From: Arthrobacter sulfonylureivorans
GTDB taxonomy: Bacteria; Actinomycetota; Actinomycetes; Actinomycetales; Micrococcaceae
Assembly (NCBI GenBank): GCA_004000035.1
Contig: RJAE01000001.1
Coordinates: 551,729-615,728 of the forward strand
DNA length: 64,000 bases
Direction: 5' to 3'
Below the pieces are notes generated by a model, which was not told the origin of the DNA, made no database searches, and worked only from the letters and a program-made list of their open reading frames with translations. Made by a program: the position numbers and the translations under genes. This document shows positions 27,089 to 36,475 of the stretch, piece after piece (position 1 is the stretch's first letter; each line of letters opens with the position of its first letter).

Positions 27089-27774
27089 ACCGCGTCGTCA
27101 ACGTTGCGCGCATGCAGCTGATCAACAAGTGGACCTTCCTGGGGATCCCCGCCATCATCATGGTGTCGGCCTTCCTGATAACCCTCGCCATCTGGGCGAT
27201 GATTCCGGCCAGCGGCGAGACGTTCTACTCCGGCGCCTCGCAGGCGGTGATGTGGTACTTCATGGCGCTGGGCATCCAGTCACTGACCCTCACGTTCCCG
27301 TTTTCGCAGGCCATGAGCGTGAGCCGGAGGACCTTCTACATCGGCACCGTGGGACTATTCGCCACCGTGGCCCTGGTCATCAGCGTGCTCTACTACCTGC
27401 TGGGCCTGGTGGAAGTTGCCACCAATGGCTGGGGGTTCAACGGACAGCTGTATGCCCTGGACTGGATCGCCAATGAGCATGCGGTGGTACAGATCCTGTT
27501 CTACTTCATCGCCATGGTGGCGCTATTCATGATCGGTTTCTGGTTTGCCACCATCTACAAGCGCTGGCAGGCCACCGGGATGTTGCTCACATGGATCGCC
27601 ATCGCCGTGGTCCTGATCGGCCTGCTGGGCTTGACCAGCTGGCAAGGCTGGTGGCCGCTGGTGGGGCAGTGGTTCGTGGCCCAGACACCGCTGAGTGTTT
27701 CCGCCTGGGCGGCGCTGTTCTGCGCGGTTCTCGCCGGTGGGTCCTACCTGACCCTGCGTCGCGCGACCCCCTGA
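27085..27774 (+). CDS. ABC transporter permease (YtrC-like)
   Basis: 229 residues with six hydrophobic segments, the first FLGIPAIIMVSAFLITLAIWAM and the last AWAALFCAVLAGGSYLTL. The loop after segment 2 has FPFSQAMSVSRRTFYIGT, a pattern in permeases paired with YtrB-like ATPases. No extra domains. ATG 27085 overlaps the ATPase stop. Followed by a strong terminator, ending the three-gene operon. Confidence 0.88.
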   Translation: MNRVVNVARMQLINKWTFLGIPAIIMVSAFLITLAIWAMIPASGETFYSGASQAVMWYFMALGIQSLTLTFPFSQAMSVSRRTFYIGTVGLFATVALVISVLYYLLGLVEVATNGWGFNGQLYALDWIANEHAVVQILFYFIAMVALFMIGFWFATIYKRWQATGMLLTWIAIAVVLIGLLGLTSWQGWWPLVGQWFVAQTPLSVSAWAALFCAVLAGGSYLTLRRATP

Positions 27775-27804
27775 TCTAAGCCCTGATCAGCGCTCACATC
27801 ATCA

Positions 27805-27849
27805 GCAGCACGGCGGCTCCCGCATACCAAGCGGGAGCCGCCGTGCTGC
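27805..27849 (+). terminator. Terminator of the GntR-ABC operon
   Basis: Perfect 19-bp stem (27805-27823 with 27831-27849) and loop ATACCAA. No T-run follows, but the stem is very strong. Confidence 0.75.
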
Positions 27850-27895
27850 GTGTTGGCGGGCCGGAACTGTCCTGGCCGTCAATTAGGGTTGATCC

Positions 27896-28912
27896 GTGGC
27901 AATTGACTTCACGGCGATCGATTTCGAGACGGCAAACGGGTTCAGGGGCTCGCCATGCTCCGTCGGCTTAAGCAAGGTCCGTGGCGGCCGGATCGTCGAC
28001 GAAGCCTCGTGGCTGATGCGCCCGCCGGAAGGCTTTGACCATTTCGATCCGCGGAATGTCCAGATCCACGGCATTACCGCAGGCATGGTTGCGGCAAAGC
28101 CCCGCTTCGGGGAACTGTTCGCCGACATGGCAGATTTCATCGGCACCGACATGCTGGTCGCCCACAACGCCGCCTTCGACATGGGGGTTATCCGGTCGGC
28201 ATTGGAAGTCTCTGAACTTTCCGGCCCGGCGTACGACTACGCCTGCACAGTCATCCTGTCGCGACGCAGCTATTCGCTGGTGTCCTATTCGCTCCCGTTC
28301 GTGGCAGAAGCCGCCGGTGTGCCGTTGCTGAACCACCACGACGCCGTGGCGGACGCACGGGCCTGCGCCGGCATCATGATCGACATTGCCAGCCGGAACA
28401 CGGCCGGAAGCATTCCGGACCTGCTGACAGCTATGCAGATGCGCACCACACGCCTTGAGGCGTACATCCACGGAACAGCAGCTGTCTCGAAACCCACGCG
28501 GACGGCGCTGGAACGCCAGGAGCTGGGGTCTGCCGGTGGTGCGGCACCGTCTTCCGCCTGGACCTACTGGCCGGACGAGGGCAGCAATCCGGAGCCGAAC
28601 CAGGACGCCGACGACTCCCACCCGCTCTACGGCCAGACCGTGGTCTTCACCGGTAACCTGGGCCTCTCCCGCCAAGAGGCTAAGAACCGCGCCGCGGAAC
28701 TGGGTGCGCGACCGGCCAGCAACGTGACCCGCAAAACCACGGTGCTGGTGGTCGGAGACGGCTTCGTTGCCTCCGACCTCAAGAGCGGCCGGGTGACGGC
28801 CAAGGCGCACAAGGTGCTGCAGCTGCATGGCAAGGGCCAGCAGATCGAGGTGCTGTCCGAGGGCGAGTTCCTGCAGATGATCGGCGGACGCTGGCCCGCG
28901 CACAGCGCCTGA
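27896..28912 (+). CDS. DnaQ-like 3'-5' exonuclease with C-terminal BRCT domain
   Basis: 338 residues. N-terminal DEDDh exonuclease: Asp9/Glu11 in FTAIDFETANG, Asp in VAHNAAFDMGVI, and HHDAVADARACAGI with the final His/Asp. A linker (about 190-235) leads to a BRCT domain (YGQTVVFTGNLGLSRQEAK ... TTVLVVGDGF). Resembles the exonuclease-BRCT proteins of Actinobacteria, likely for DNA repair or proofreading-type trimming. GTG 27896 sits six bases after TAGGGT (27884-27889). A 19-base segment including the stop is duplicated at 28895-28913 and 28923-28941. Confidence 0.9.
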   Translation: MAIDFTAIDFETANGFRGSPCSVGLSKVRGGRIVDEASWLMRPPEGFDHFDPRNVQIHGITAGMVAAKPRFGELFADMADFIGTDMLVAHNAAFDMGVIRSALEVSELSGPAYDYACTVILSRRSYSLVSYSLPFVAEAAGVPLLNHHDAVADARACAGIMIDIASRNTAGSIPDLLTAMQMRTTRLEAYIHGTAAVSKPTRTALERQELGSAGGAAPSSAWTYWPDEGSNPEPNQDADDSHPLYGQTVVFTGNLGLSRQEAKNRAAELGARPASNVTRKTTVLVVGDGFVASDLKSGRVTAKAHKVLQLHGKGQQIEVLSEGEFLQMIGGRWPAHSA

Positions 28913-28956
28913 CCGAATGCGTCCCGCGCACAGCGCCTGACTGGTAGCGCCCGGCG

Positions 28957-29883
28957 TCAGAGCCGCAGGCGGACCCCGGTGAGCTCTTCGGACAGGTCGA
29001 TCAGCCGGGAGGCAGCGTTGCGCTCGCGGGCATTTGGCTCCGGCGCAACGACGGCGGGGTCCCCGGTCAGTTGGAAGCGTCCGTCGGGCCCCCAATAGTC
29101 GCCGTTTCGGACGCCGTCGCCAGCCGTCGCCTGTACCAGCGGCCACGCTCCAGCATCCTTGCCCTGCGCCACCAGGCCGTACAGACGCCGCTGCCAGCGA
29201 CTGGCCGGTTGTGAGAGCTGGAGGCCGGGCCGGTCGGGCGTGAAGTACCTCCGGGCGTAACCCGGATGCGCCACCACGGACGAGGCCTTCGAACCCGCCG
29301 CTTCCAGCCGGCGGGCCAGCTCAAACCCGAAACTCATCACCGCGAGCTTGGACAAGGCGTAGGACCGGTAGCTGGAGTACTTCGCCGGCAGTGCTGCGCG
29401 GCGGAAGTCCGGGCACACCCAGCGGTGGCTGATGCTGCCCACGTGAACCACGCGGCTGCGGCTGAGGGTCAGTGCAGGCATCAGCCTGGCGATCAATGCG
29501 AAGTGGCCCAGGTGGTTGGTGCCGAACTGCAGCTCGAAGCCGTCTGGGGTGAATTGCAGCTCCTGGGAGCCGATCACGCCAGCATTGGCCAGCAGGGCGT
29601 CGATCCGTCCAAGGCCGGCCAGTTCCTCCGCGGCTTGCCGGACCGAGTCCAGGCTAGCCAGATCGAGCTGCTGGAAGCGCACGTCTGCTCCGGGCACCTG
29701 GCTCCGGACGGCTTCCATGGCAGCGCGGCCGCGGGCCTCATTCCGTGCGGCCATCACTACCGTGGCTCCGGCCGCGGCCAGCTGCTCGCTTGCGAAATAG
29801 CCAAGTCCGGCACTGGCGCCGGTCACAATGATCGTCTTGCCGTCCTGCCGGTACAGGACCGCCGGGTGGCTGTCGTGGCGCAT
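28957..29883 (-). CDS. Short-chain dehydrogenase/reductase (RDH/POR-like)
   Basis: 308-residue SDR, NAD(P)-dependent oxidoreductase of unknown substrate. Cofactor motif TIIVTGASAGLGYFA, LANAGVIG, NHLGHFALI and the catalytic YALSK. The extended C-terminus and GTNHLGHF pattern place it near the retinol dehydrogenase/protochlorophyllide-reductase-like group. Starts three bases after the ADP-ribosylglycohydrolase stop on the same strand, so both are one transcript. Confidence 0.88.
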   Translation of the reverse strand: MRHDSHPAVLYRQDGKTIIVTGASAGLGYFASEQLAAAGATVVMAARNEARGRAAMEAVRSQVPGADVRFQQLDLASLDSVRQAAEELAGLGRIDALLANAGVIGSQELQFTPDGFELQFGTNHLGHFALIARLMPALTLSRSRVVHVGSISHRWVCPDFRRAALPAKYSSYRSYALSKLAVMSFGFELARRLEAAGSKASSVVAHPGYARRYFTPDRPGLQLSQPASRWQRRLYGLVAQGKDAGAWPLVQATAGDGVRNGDYWGPDGRFQLTGDPAVVAPEPNARERNAASRLIDLSEELTGVRLRL

Positions 29884-29886
29884 GCC

Positions 29887-31017
29887 TTAACCCTGCGTCT
29901 GGGCCAGGAAGCGCTTGGCCATGCCGAGGATGACTTCCGGTCCCTCCAGCGCGGCAAGCCATTCGGCGGGCAAAGCAGCTTCGCCGTAACGGGCGCCCAA
30001 AAGGTTACCGGCGAGACTGCCGGTCGCGTCGCTGTCGCCGTCGTGATTGATCGCCGCGGCGACGCCCCTGCGGAAGTGTTGTTCCGGCGTCGTGCTGTCC
30101 GCAGTAGCCAGCACCGCGTACAGGGCGATGGAGAGAGCTTCCTCGGCCTCCCGGCCTGTGCCGAGTGCCGCGGTCAGGGCGGCCGGTGCCACCGGACCGC
30201 GGGCGGAGAGCTCGACGGCGGCGCGCAGCCGGCCGGCCAGTTCGGCGGCTCCGGCATCCTGCTCGGTGCGGGCCAGCATGGCCACGGCGGCACCCGGCAG
30301 TGTGGCTTGTTCATGCACCAGCAGCCGGATCAACGTCGCCACGGTGGCCGCGCTGCGGTGTGCCGCCGGATGGCCGTGGGTGAGGGCAGAGCCGTCGGTC
30401 GCCAGCCGCTGGACGGTCTGGTCGTCGACGAACGGCAGCAGTCCGAAGGGCGCGGAGCGTGTCACCGTGCTGCCGTCTGAAGCGTCCGGGTTGACCGGAC
30501 GGGACCGGGTTCCCATCTCGCCGGTGGCCAGTCCGGACAGGCAGGCCTCGGCCGGAGCGCGCCGCGCGTGCAGGACGGACTGGCCGTCGATCCAGCGCGG
30601 CTGCGGCGCCGGCGCGTTCTCCGGCAAGCGGCCTTCCTGTGTGGCGTACCAGCGGAGGTAGGCGAGCCACAGGCAGGCGGCTTCGTCCGCGGCGGTGCCG
30701 GCGTTGGCCCACTCCAGGGCCTCGGTCAATCCGTCCAGCGTGTACAGCGTCAGCTGCGTGTCGTCGCCGAAATGCCCCGGCTCCGGCAGCTGCGAGAAGT
30801 CGCGCAGACCGTCGGCCCCGACTCGTCCGGCGATCTCGTCGAAGGAGTCGAATTCAACGGCTGCTCCCAGCTGGTCTCCCAGCGCGCCGCCCAGAAGACA
30901 GCCGCGCACCCGCGAGGCGTAGTCAGGTACAACGTGGGCAGTGGGGGCATCGGACCGGGAAGCGGGAAGCGGGGCGTCGGTAGTCACGACTACCAGCTTA
31001 GGCGTGCATTCGGACAT
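29887..31017 (-). CDS. ADP-ribosylglycohydrolase family protein
   Basis: 376 residues, all-alpha DraG/ARH fold; such enzymes remove ADP-ribose from proteins or nucleic acids. Two metal-binding blocks are seen: GHFGDDTQLTLYTL in the N-terminal third and AAINHDGDSDATGSLAGNLLG in the C-terminal third, with RVRGCLLGGALGDQLGAAVE at the start of the domain. Start at ATG 31017 (MSECTPKLV); no strong ribosome binding site is seen, and a GTG about 11 codons later is an alternative. The open frame upstream to 32280 is antisense of the aquaporin gene and not real. Confidence 0.88.
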   Translation of the reverse strand: MSECTPKLVVVTTDAPLPASRSDAPTAHVVPDYASRVRGCLLGGALGDQLGAAVEFDSFDEIAGRVGADGLRDFSQLPEPGHFGDDTQLTLYTLDGLTEALEWANAGTAADEAACLWLAYLRWYATQEGRLPENAPAPQPRWIDGQSVLHARRAPAEACLSGLATGEMGTRSRPVNPDASDGSTVTRSAPFGLLPFVDDQTVQRLATDGSALTHGHPAAHRSAATVATLIRLLVHEQATLPGAAVAMLARTEQDAGAAELAGRLRAAVELSARGPVAPAALTAALGTGREAEEALSIALYAVLATADSTTPEQHFRRGVAAAINHDGDSDATGSLAGNLLGARYGEAALPAEWLAALEGPEVILGMAKRFLAQTQG

Positions 31018-31134
31018 TTCGCCCGGCTGGGCTTCCCCGGAAGCGTTCAGGGTTCTCCCAGAACCCGGTGACAGAGTGGAGTAGTTTTGAGTCAATCGCC
31101 GGCGTCCCGCCGGCCCGGCAGAAGGACAATATCC

Positions 31135-32109
31135 ATGGCAGCAGCCCACCCGGCGGCACCGGCCCCGGCCGTCCCCGCCGCCCCACCCCGGCTCGGCGAA
31201 GGACGCAGCTACTCGGCCCGGATCGGTGCCGAGCTGGCAGGTTCGTTCTTGCTGTTTTTCGGTGCGCTGGGGATCGGCATGTTCAATCCGCAGGGCGCGT
31301 TCGGCGTTCCCTTCGGCTTCGGCTTTGCGGTTATTGCCGGCATGCTCGCCTTCGGCTACATCTCCGGCGGCCAATTCAACCCGGCCATCACGCTGGGCAG
31401 CGCGCTCGCCGGCCGCACCGCCTGGAAGTCGATTCTGCCCTATATCCTGGCGCAGCTGGTCGGCATGTCGCTGGCCGCCGTGGTGCTGTGGGTCATTATT
31501 GGCAGCCATCCCGCCGGCGCGCAGTCGGCCAGCGTCTTCGCTTCCATCGCCAACGGCTTTGCCAGCGGCGATGAATTGGGCTTCTCGATGGCCGGCGTTT
31601 TCCTGGCCGAAACCATCGCGACGGGCCTGCTGGTGGCCGTCTACCTGGGCGCGACCTCGTCCCGCGACCGGCTGCGCAGCGCACCCTATGCCGTCGGCAC
31701 GGCCGTCGCCGTGCTCACCGCGGTGATGCTGCCCATCTCCAATGCCGGCATGAACCCTGCCCGTTCCACCGCCGCGGTGTACTTCGCCGGTCCCAGCGCG
31801 GTGGGCGAACTGTGGCTGTTCTGGGTGGCTCCGCTGCTCGGTGCCGTGATCGCCGGGCTGCTGTACCGCAGTGCCGAGATGGCGCCGGGATCGCGGAGGA
31901 AGACGGACGACGGCGGTGCTCCGGTTGGGTCTGCCGACGCACCTGTGGAGGGTGCGGCTGCCGGGACGGCTGCCGGCAGGAGTGATGTTCCCGACGTCGC
32001 TGTGGACGACCAGCCGGACCAGCCGACGCCTGCGGACGACCAGGGCGCGGCCGAAGCCCGCGATTTCTTTGACCGCAAGCCGAACCAGCCCCGCCCGGAC
32101 ACCGAATAA
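31135..32109 (+). CDS. MIP/aquaporin family channel
   Basis: 324 residues with six membrane spans and both half-helix motifs: GGQFNPAITLG and AGMNPARSTAA. The N-terminus (about 25 residues) is Ala/Pro-rich; the last 75 residues are an acidic Gly/Ala/Asp-rich cytosolic tail, unusual for the family. Water or small solute channel; AQPZ-like pore residues cannot be judged by eye. ATG 31135 is preferred to TTG 31087 because GAAGGA is well placed before it. Followed by a terminator hairpin. Confidence 0.9.
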   Translation: MAAAHPAAPAPAVPAAPPRLGEGRSYSARIGAELAGSFLLFFGALGIGMFNPQGAFGVPFGFGFAVIAGMLAFGYISGGQFNPAITLGSALAGRTAWKSILPYILAQLVGMSLAAVVLWVIIGSHPAGAQSASVFASIANGFASGDELGFSMAGVFLAETIATGLLVAVYLGATSSRDRLRSAPYAVGTAVAVLTAVMLPISNAGMNPARSTAAVYFAGPSAVGELWLFWVAPLLGAVIAGLLYRSAEMAPGSRRKTDDGGAPVGSADAPVEGAAAGTAAGRSDVPDVAVDDQPDQPTPADDQGAAEARDFFDRKPNQPRPDTE

Positions 32110-32127
32110 CCGAATGCTGCAAGCACC

Positions 32128-32157
32128 ACGGCACGTCCCGATTTCGGGGCGTGCCGT
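32128..32157 (+). terminator. Terminator hairpin after aquaporin gene
   Basis: 13-bp stem with one G-T pair, ACGGCACGTCCCG with CGGGGCGTGCCGT, loop ATTT. Confidence 0.6.
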
Positions 32158-32201
32158 TGCGCTTGTCCGAAACTGTCCTGACCGACGGATAGTTTTGAAG
32201 C

Positions 32202-33362
32202 ATGAGGTTATTGCACACGTCGGACTGGCATCTGGGCCGCTCATTCCATGGCGTCGGAATGCTGGAGGCGCAGCGCGCATTCGTCGACCAGCTCCTGGAA
32301 ACCGTGCGGGACGAGGCCATCGATGCAGTGTTGATCGCCGGCGATGTGTACGACCGTGCCTTGCCCGGCGTGGATGTTGTCAACCTCTTTTCCGAAGCGC
32401 TGTCTCGCATCCGTGCCGCCGGAGCCGCCGTCATCATGACCAGCGGCAACCACGATTCGGCCACCCGGTTGGGTTTTGGATCCGGCATTCTGGCCCACGG
32501 CGGCGTCCACGTCCGCACCCGGCTGGACGAACTCGCAGACCCGGTGGAGCTGGACCTTGGCGGGGCCACCTTGGCCGTGTACGGAATTCCGTATCTCGAA
32601 CCGCGGATGTGCGCGGAAGAGCTTGGGGCTGCGGCTCCCAGCCATACCGCAGTGACGCGGTCGGCACTAGGCCGCATCCGTGCCGACCTTGCACAGCGGA
32701 AGGCAGGTGGGCCCGTTTATTCCCTCGTCATGGCGCACACATTCGCCAGCGGGGGTATCAGCTCGGACAGCGAACGGGACCTGAGCATCGGGGGAGTGGG
32801 AGCGGTTCCGCTGGACCTGTTCGACGGTCTTGACTATGTGGCGCTGGGACACTTGCACGGACGGCAGAAGCTGAGCGAAACCGTGCGCTATTCCGGCTCG
32901 CCCCTGCCGTATTCCTTCTCCGAGGCCGGGCATGAGAAGGGCGGCATCATTCTTGAGTTCACGGCGGACGGGCTCAGCTCCGTTGAAAACGTTTCTTGGC
33001 CCGCCCAGCGCAAGCTCGCCGTGCTCAAGGGGAGCATGCGGGACCTGCTGGAATCCGCAGACCACGCTTGGGCCCAAGATGCCTATTGCCAGATCACCAT
33101 CACGGACGACGAACGGCCGTTGAAGGCCATGGAACGTCTGCGCGAACGTTTCCCGGACACCTTGGTGCTGAGCTTTGAGCCAGCCTCCGGACCGCGGCGG
33201 GACACCATGAGCTACAGCCAGCGCATCGCCAAGGCCCAGGACGATCTGCAGGTCTGCTGCGGATTCCTGGACCACGTGCGCTCGCGGCCGGCCGACGAAG
33301 CCGAACGGGCCCTGCTGGCAGACGCGCTGCAGGCCGTGCAGGCGGCGGAGGTATCGGCATGA
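32202..33362 (+). CDS. sbcD: Exonuclease SbcCD, nuclease subunit D
   Basis: 386-residue Mre11-like phosphoesterase, nuclease of the SbcCD complex that opens hairpins and cleans DNA ends. Motifs: LLHTSDWHLGRSFHG, AGDVYDRALPG, TSGNHDSATRLG, MAHTFASGG, YVALGHLHGRQ. ATG 32202 is six bases after TAGTTT (32190-32195): leaderless pattern. Ends with a four-base overlap with sbcC. Confidence 0.95.
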   Translation: MRLLHTSDWHLGRSFHGVGMLEAQRAFVDQLLETVRDEAIDAVLIAGDVYDRALPGVDVVNLFSEALSRIRAAGAAVIMTSGNHDSATRLGFGSGILAHGGVHVRTRLDELADPVELDLGGATLAVYGIPYLEPRMCAEELGAAAPSHTAVTRSALGRIRADLAQRKAGGPVYSLVMAHTFASGGISSDSERDLSIGGVGAVPLDLFDGLDYVALGHLHGRQKLSETVRYSGSPLPYSFSEAGHEKGGIILEFTADGLSSVENVSWPAQRKLAVLKGSMRDLLESADHAWAQDAYCQITITDDERPLKAMERLRERFPDTLVLSFEPASGPRRDTMSYSQRIAKAQDDLQVCCGFLDHVRSRPADEAERALLADALQAVQAAEVSA

Positions 33363-36300
33363 GGATCCACCGGCTGGAAATACAAGCCTTCGGGCCCTTC
33401 GCGGCCCGGGAAACCATCGACTTCGACGAGCTCAGCTCGCAGGGACTGTTCCTGCTCAACGGCCCGACCGGTGCCGGCAAGACCAGCATCCTGGACGCCA
33501 TCTGTTTTGCGCTGTACGGGTCCGTTCCCGGCGCGCGCCAGCAGGGAAAGCGGTTGCGCAGCGACCACGCCGAGCCGGAGACGGAACCCGAAGTCGTCTG
33601 CGAATTTACGGCGCGCGGCCGCCGCTTCGAAGTGACCCGCAACCCGCAATGGGAGCGTCCATCGTCCCGGGCAAGGTCCGGTTCGGTGACGGAACAGGCG
33701 CACACCCTGCTGCGCGAAAAGGTGAACGGCGCGTGGGTCCAGAAAAGCGGCCGCAACGACGAGGCCGCCGCCGAACTGCTGTCCGTCCTGGGCATGAGCC
33801 TTGAACAGTTCACCAAGGTGGTTCTGCTGGTGCAGGGCGACTTTGCTGCATTCCTGCGGGCCGACGCCAAAGAGCGCCGGCCGCTGCTGCAGCGGCTTTT
33901 CGCAACCGACCGCTACGAGGCGGTGGAGCAAACGCTCGCGGACGAGGCGGCCAAGGCGCGTTCGGCTTATCAGGCCGCCGTCGCGGGAGCGGATCAACTC
34001 GTGGAACGGGCAACGGAGGAAGCGGCTCGGCACCTGGCTGCCGAGGACATGCCGACCCAGCCGCTGGCTGCCGCGGACCTGATCGCTGCCTTTGAGTCGT
34101 CAATTGCCTCCGCTGCCGCTTCGGTCCAGCACGCGGCCACCCGCGGACAGGAAGACCTGGGCCGACTGCGGGAAACCATCGGGCGGCGCGAGCTGGCACT
34201 CGCCGACCGCGCGGCACTGGCCGAGCTGGAGAAACTCTCCGTTGAGCACCGCCAAGCCGCAGACGGCCACGCCGCGTTGGTCGACACGCTGGTAGCGCAC
34301 CGGTCGGCGGAATTGTTGGCATCGCCGATCCGCCATCGCGACCAGGCCGCGCTCGCCATGGAACGCGCCGCCAAGGAATTTTTGGACCGGATCGACGCGG
34401 CAGAGACCCATCCGCTCTATCCGGCGTTCGTTCCCAGCCGTCCGGAACCCGACCATGCCGGACAGGCGGTGCTCGACGAAGCGGCAGGCCGGCTCGCTGC
34501 CGAACTTGGGCGAATCCGGGCTCTGCTGCCCGAAGAGCAGCGGTTGCAATCGGCCCGTTCCGAGGTGCAGCGGTTCGAGCGACGCGCGGAGCAGTTGGCG
34601 CTGGACCTGGCTGCTGCCGCCGCTGACCGCGAACAGCACGCCGCAACCGGCCGCAGCCTGCAGGAGCAACTGGCCGCACTGGCGGAGACACCGGACATCG
34701 GCCTGCTCACCGAGCGCCTTGAACAAGCCCAGCACGTCCGGGAAGCGGTGGCCGACCATGCCGCATGTCGGGCCAAGACAGAAGCGGCGCGCGCCCGCCG
34801 CGATGCAGCACACACCCGGCAACTCGCGTGCAAGGAAGCCTGGTTGTCCCTGCTTGAACAGCGCTTGGACCAGGCCGCAGCCGAACTCGCTGCCACCCTT
34901 GCAAAGGGAGAATCCTGCCCAGTGTGCGGCGGGATCGAGCACCCGCAACCAGCAGTGGCAGCCTCCGGCCGACTGGTCACCCGCGAGCAGGAAGCCGCGG
35001 CCCGGGATGAACACGCGGCCGCGGAAGCACTCTACACCGAGGCACGCGAGGCCTACGCCGACCTGGAACAGGAGCTTTCCGCCCTGGTTTCCCGCGGCGG
35101 GGCGACCGATGCCACCGAAGCCGCTGCGGCCGTGGCCACTGCCCGAGCCAGCCTGGACCACGCCGTGGCTGTGCGGGACCGGCGTCGCGAGTTGCAGGAA
35201 CATTCGGCCGCCACGACGCAGCAGCTTGAAGAGATCGGGCAGCAGCTCTCGGCCTTGGCCGTGGCCAAGGCCAGCGCGGATTCCGAACTCAAAGCCGGAA
35301 GGGAACGCACGGACGAGCTGGAACGGAAGCTGCACGATGCGCTGCCTGATGGGGGCAGCCTGCACGATCATGCGGCGTCCTTGTCCCGCCTGGACCAGCT
35401 GCTGGCCGATGCCTTACGGATCCTCGCGCAGCACCGCCATTGCGGCAACGCATTGGATCAGGCGGAAGCCGAGCTTGCCTCGGCGATCGACCAATCCAAC
35501 TTCGCCAGGGAAGAAGAAGTCCGGGTGTCGCTACTGGCGCCGGCACAGCTGCAGGAACTGGAGCGGCGCCACACCGCCCACATCGAAGCCGGGCAGCGGT
35601 TGGTGGTGCTGGAGTCCTCCGAACCAGTGATCCGCGCCCGCACCGCCCTCGAGAACGGAGTGGCGTTGCCGGGGGCCGGGGAAATGGACGAGGCACGCGA
35701 TCAGGCCGATGTCCTGGACCGCAAGGTTCGAGAGCACCAGGTGCGGCACGGCGTGCTGGCAGCGTCGCAGGAACAGCTGGCAGCGTACCGCCGGCGCTTC
35801 GAGGAGGAACAAATCCGACTGGCGCCGATTGCCGCACGGCACGAGCTGCTGCAGTCGGTGGCGGACACGGTCAGGGGATTGGGCGAGAACGAGCGAAAAA
35901 TGACGCTGACCACTTACGTCCTTGCCGCCCGGTTGGAACAGATCGCGGCCGCGGCGTCCGAACGTCTGATCGCGATGACTGACGGCAGGTACAGCCTGGT
36001 CCACGACGATTCCAAATCCGGCAACAAGAAGTCCGGACTTGGGTTGCACGTCAGTGACGAATGGACCGGGCAGCGGCGCGACACGGCGACGCTTTCCGGT
36101 GGTGAGTCCTTCATGGCCTCGCTCGCGCTGGCTCTGGGCCTGGCCGACGTCGTCCAGGCCGAAGCCGGCGGCGTGGACATTGAAACGCTCTTCGTCGACG
36201 AGGGGTTTGGCAGCCTTGATGAGCAGGCGCTCGAGCAGGTCATGGACGCCTTGGAGGGACTGCGCGACGGCGGCCGGGTGATTGGACTCGTCAGCCATGT

Positions 36301-36394
36301 GGCAGAAATGAAGCAGCGGATCGGCGCCCAACTTCAAGTCACGAAGGGACGCCACGGCTCATCCGTTCGTATGGTACTCACCGGCGTGGCGTGA
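33359..36394 (+). CDS. sbcC: Exonuclease SbcCD, ATPase subunit C
   Basis: 1011-residue SMC/Rad50-like ATPase. Walker A NGPTGAGKTSILDAICFALYG at the N-terminus, a long coiled coil with a zinc hook CPVCG (about residue 520), and at the C-terminus the signature TLSGGESFMASLALALGLAD followed by Walker B ETLFVDEGFGSLD. The hook allows two molecules to link. Coupled to sbcD by an ATGA overlap. Confidence 0.95.
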   Translation: MRIHRLEIQAFGPFAARETIDFDELSSQGLFLLNGPTGAGKTSILDAICFALYGSVPGARQQGKRLRSDHAEPETEPEVVCEFTARGRRFEVTRNPQWERPSSRARSGSVTEQAHTLLREKVNGAWVQKSGRNDEAAAELLSVLGMSLEQFTKVVLLVQGDFAAFLRADAKERRPLLQRLFATDRYEAVEQTLADEAAKARSAYQAAVAGADQLVERATEEAARHLAAEDMPTQPLAAADLIAAFESSIASAAASVQHAATRGQEDLGRLRETIGRRELALADRAALAELEKLSVEHRQAADGHAALVDTLVAHRSAELLASPIRHRDQAALAMERAAKEFLDRIDAAETHPLYPAFVPSRPEPDHAGQAVLDEAAGRLAAELGRIRALLPEEQRLQSARSEVQRFERRAEQLALDLAAAAADREQHAATGRSLQEQLAALAETPDIGLLTERLEQAQHVREAVADHAACRAKTEAARARRDAAHTRQLACKEAWLSLLEQRLDQAAAELAATLAKGESCPVCGGIEHPQPAVAASGRLVTREQEAAARDEHAAAEALYTEAREAYADLEQELSALVSRGGATDATEAAAAVATARASLDHAVAVRDRRRELQEHSAATTQQLEEIGQQLSALAVAKASADSELKAGRERTDELERKLHDALPDGGSLHDHAASLSRLDQLLADALRILAQHRHCGNALDQAEAELASAIDQSNFAREEEVRVSLLAPAQLQELERRHTAHIEAGQRLVVLESSEPVIRARTALENGVALPGAGEMDEARDQADVLDRKVREHQVRHGVLAASQEQLAAYRRRFEEEQIRLAPIAARHELLQSVADTVRGLGENERKMTLTTYVLAARLEQIAAAASERLIAMTDGRYSLVHDDSKSGNKKSGLGLHVSDEWTGQRRDTATLSGGESFMASLALALGLADVVQAEAGGVDIETLFVDEGFGSLDEQALEQVMDALEGLRDGGRVIGLVSHVAEMKQRIGAQLQVTKGRHGSSVRMVLTGVA

Positions 36395-36475
36395 CACCGG
36401 TATGATAGTTGCGTTATCCGGGTTGTGCGCATCGGGAGGCGGGACGATGCGCGGTTCGAACCAACGGAAAAACGT

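Noticed and set aside
31018-32280. Upstream extension of the ADP-ribosylglycohydrolase
   Set aside because: Antisense to the aquaporin gene; the family domain starts after 31017.
36445-36465. tRNA T-loop-like GGTTCGAACC
   Set aside because: No acceptor stem or anticodon arm around it; it lies in the MFS leader.
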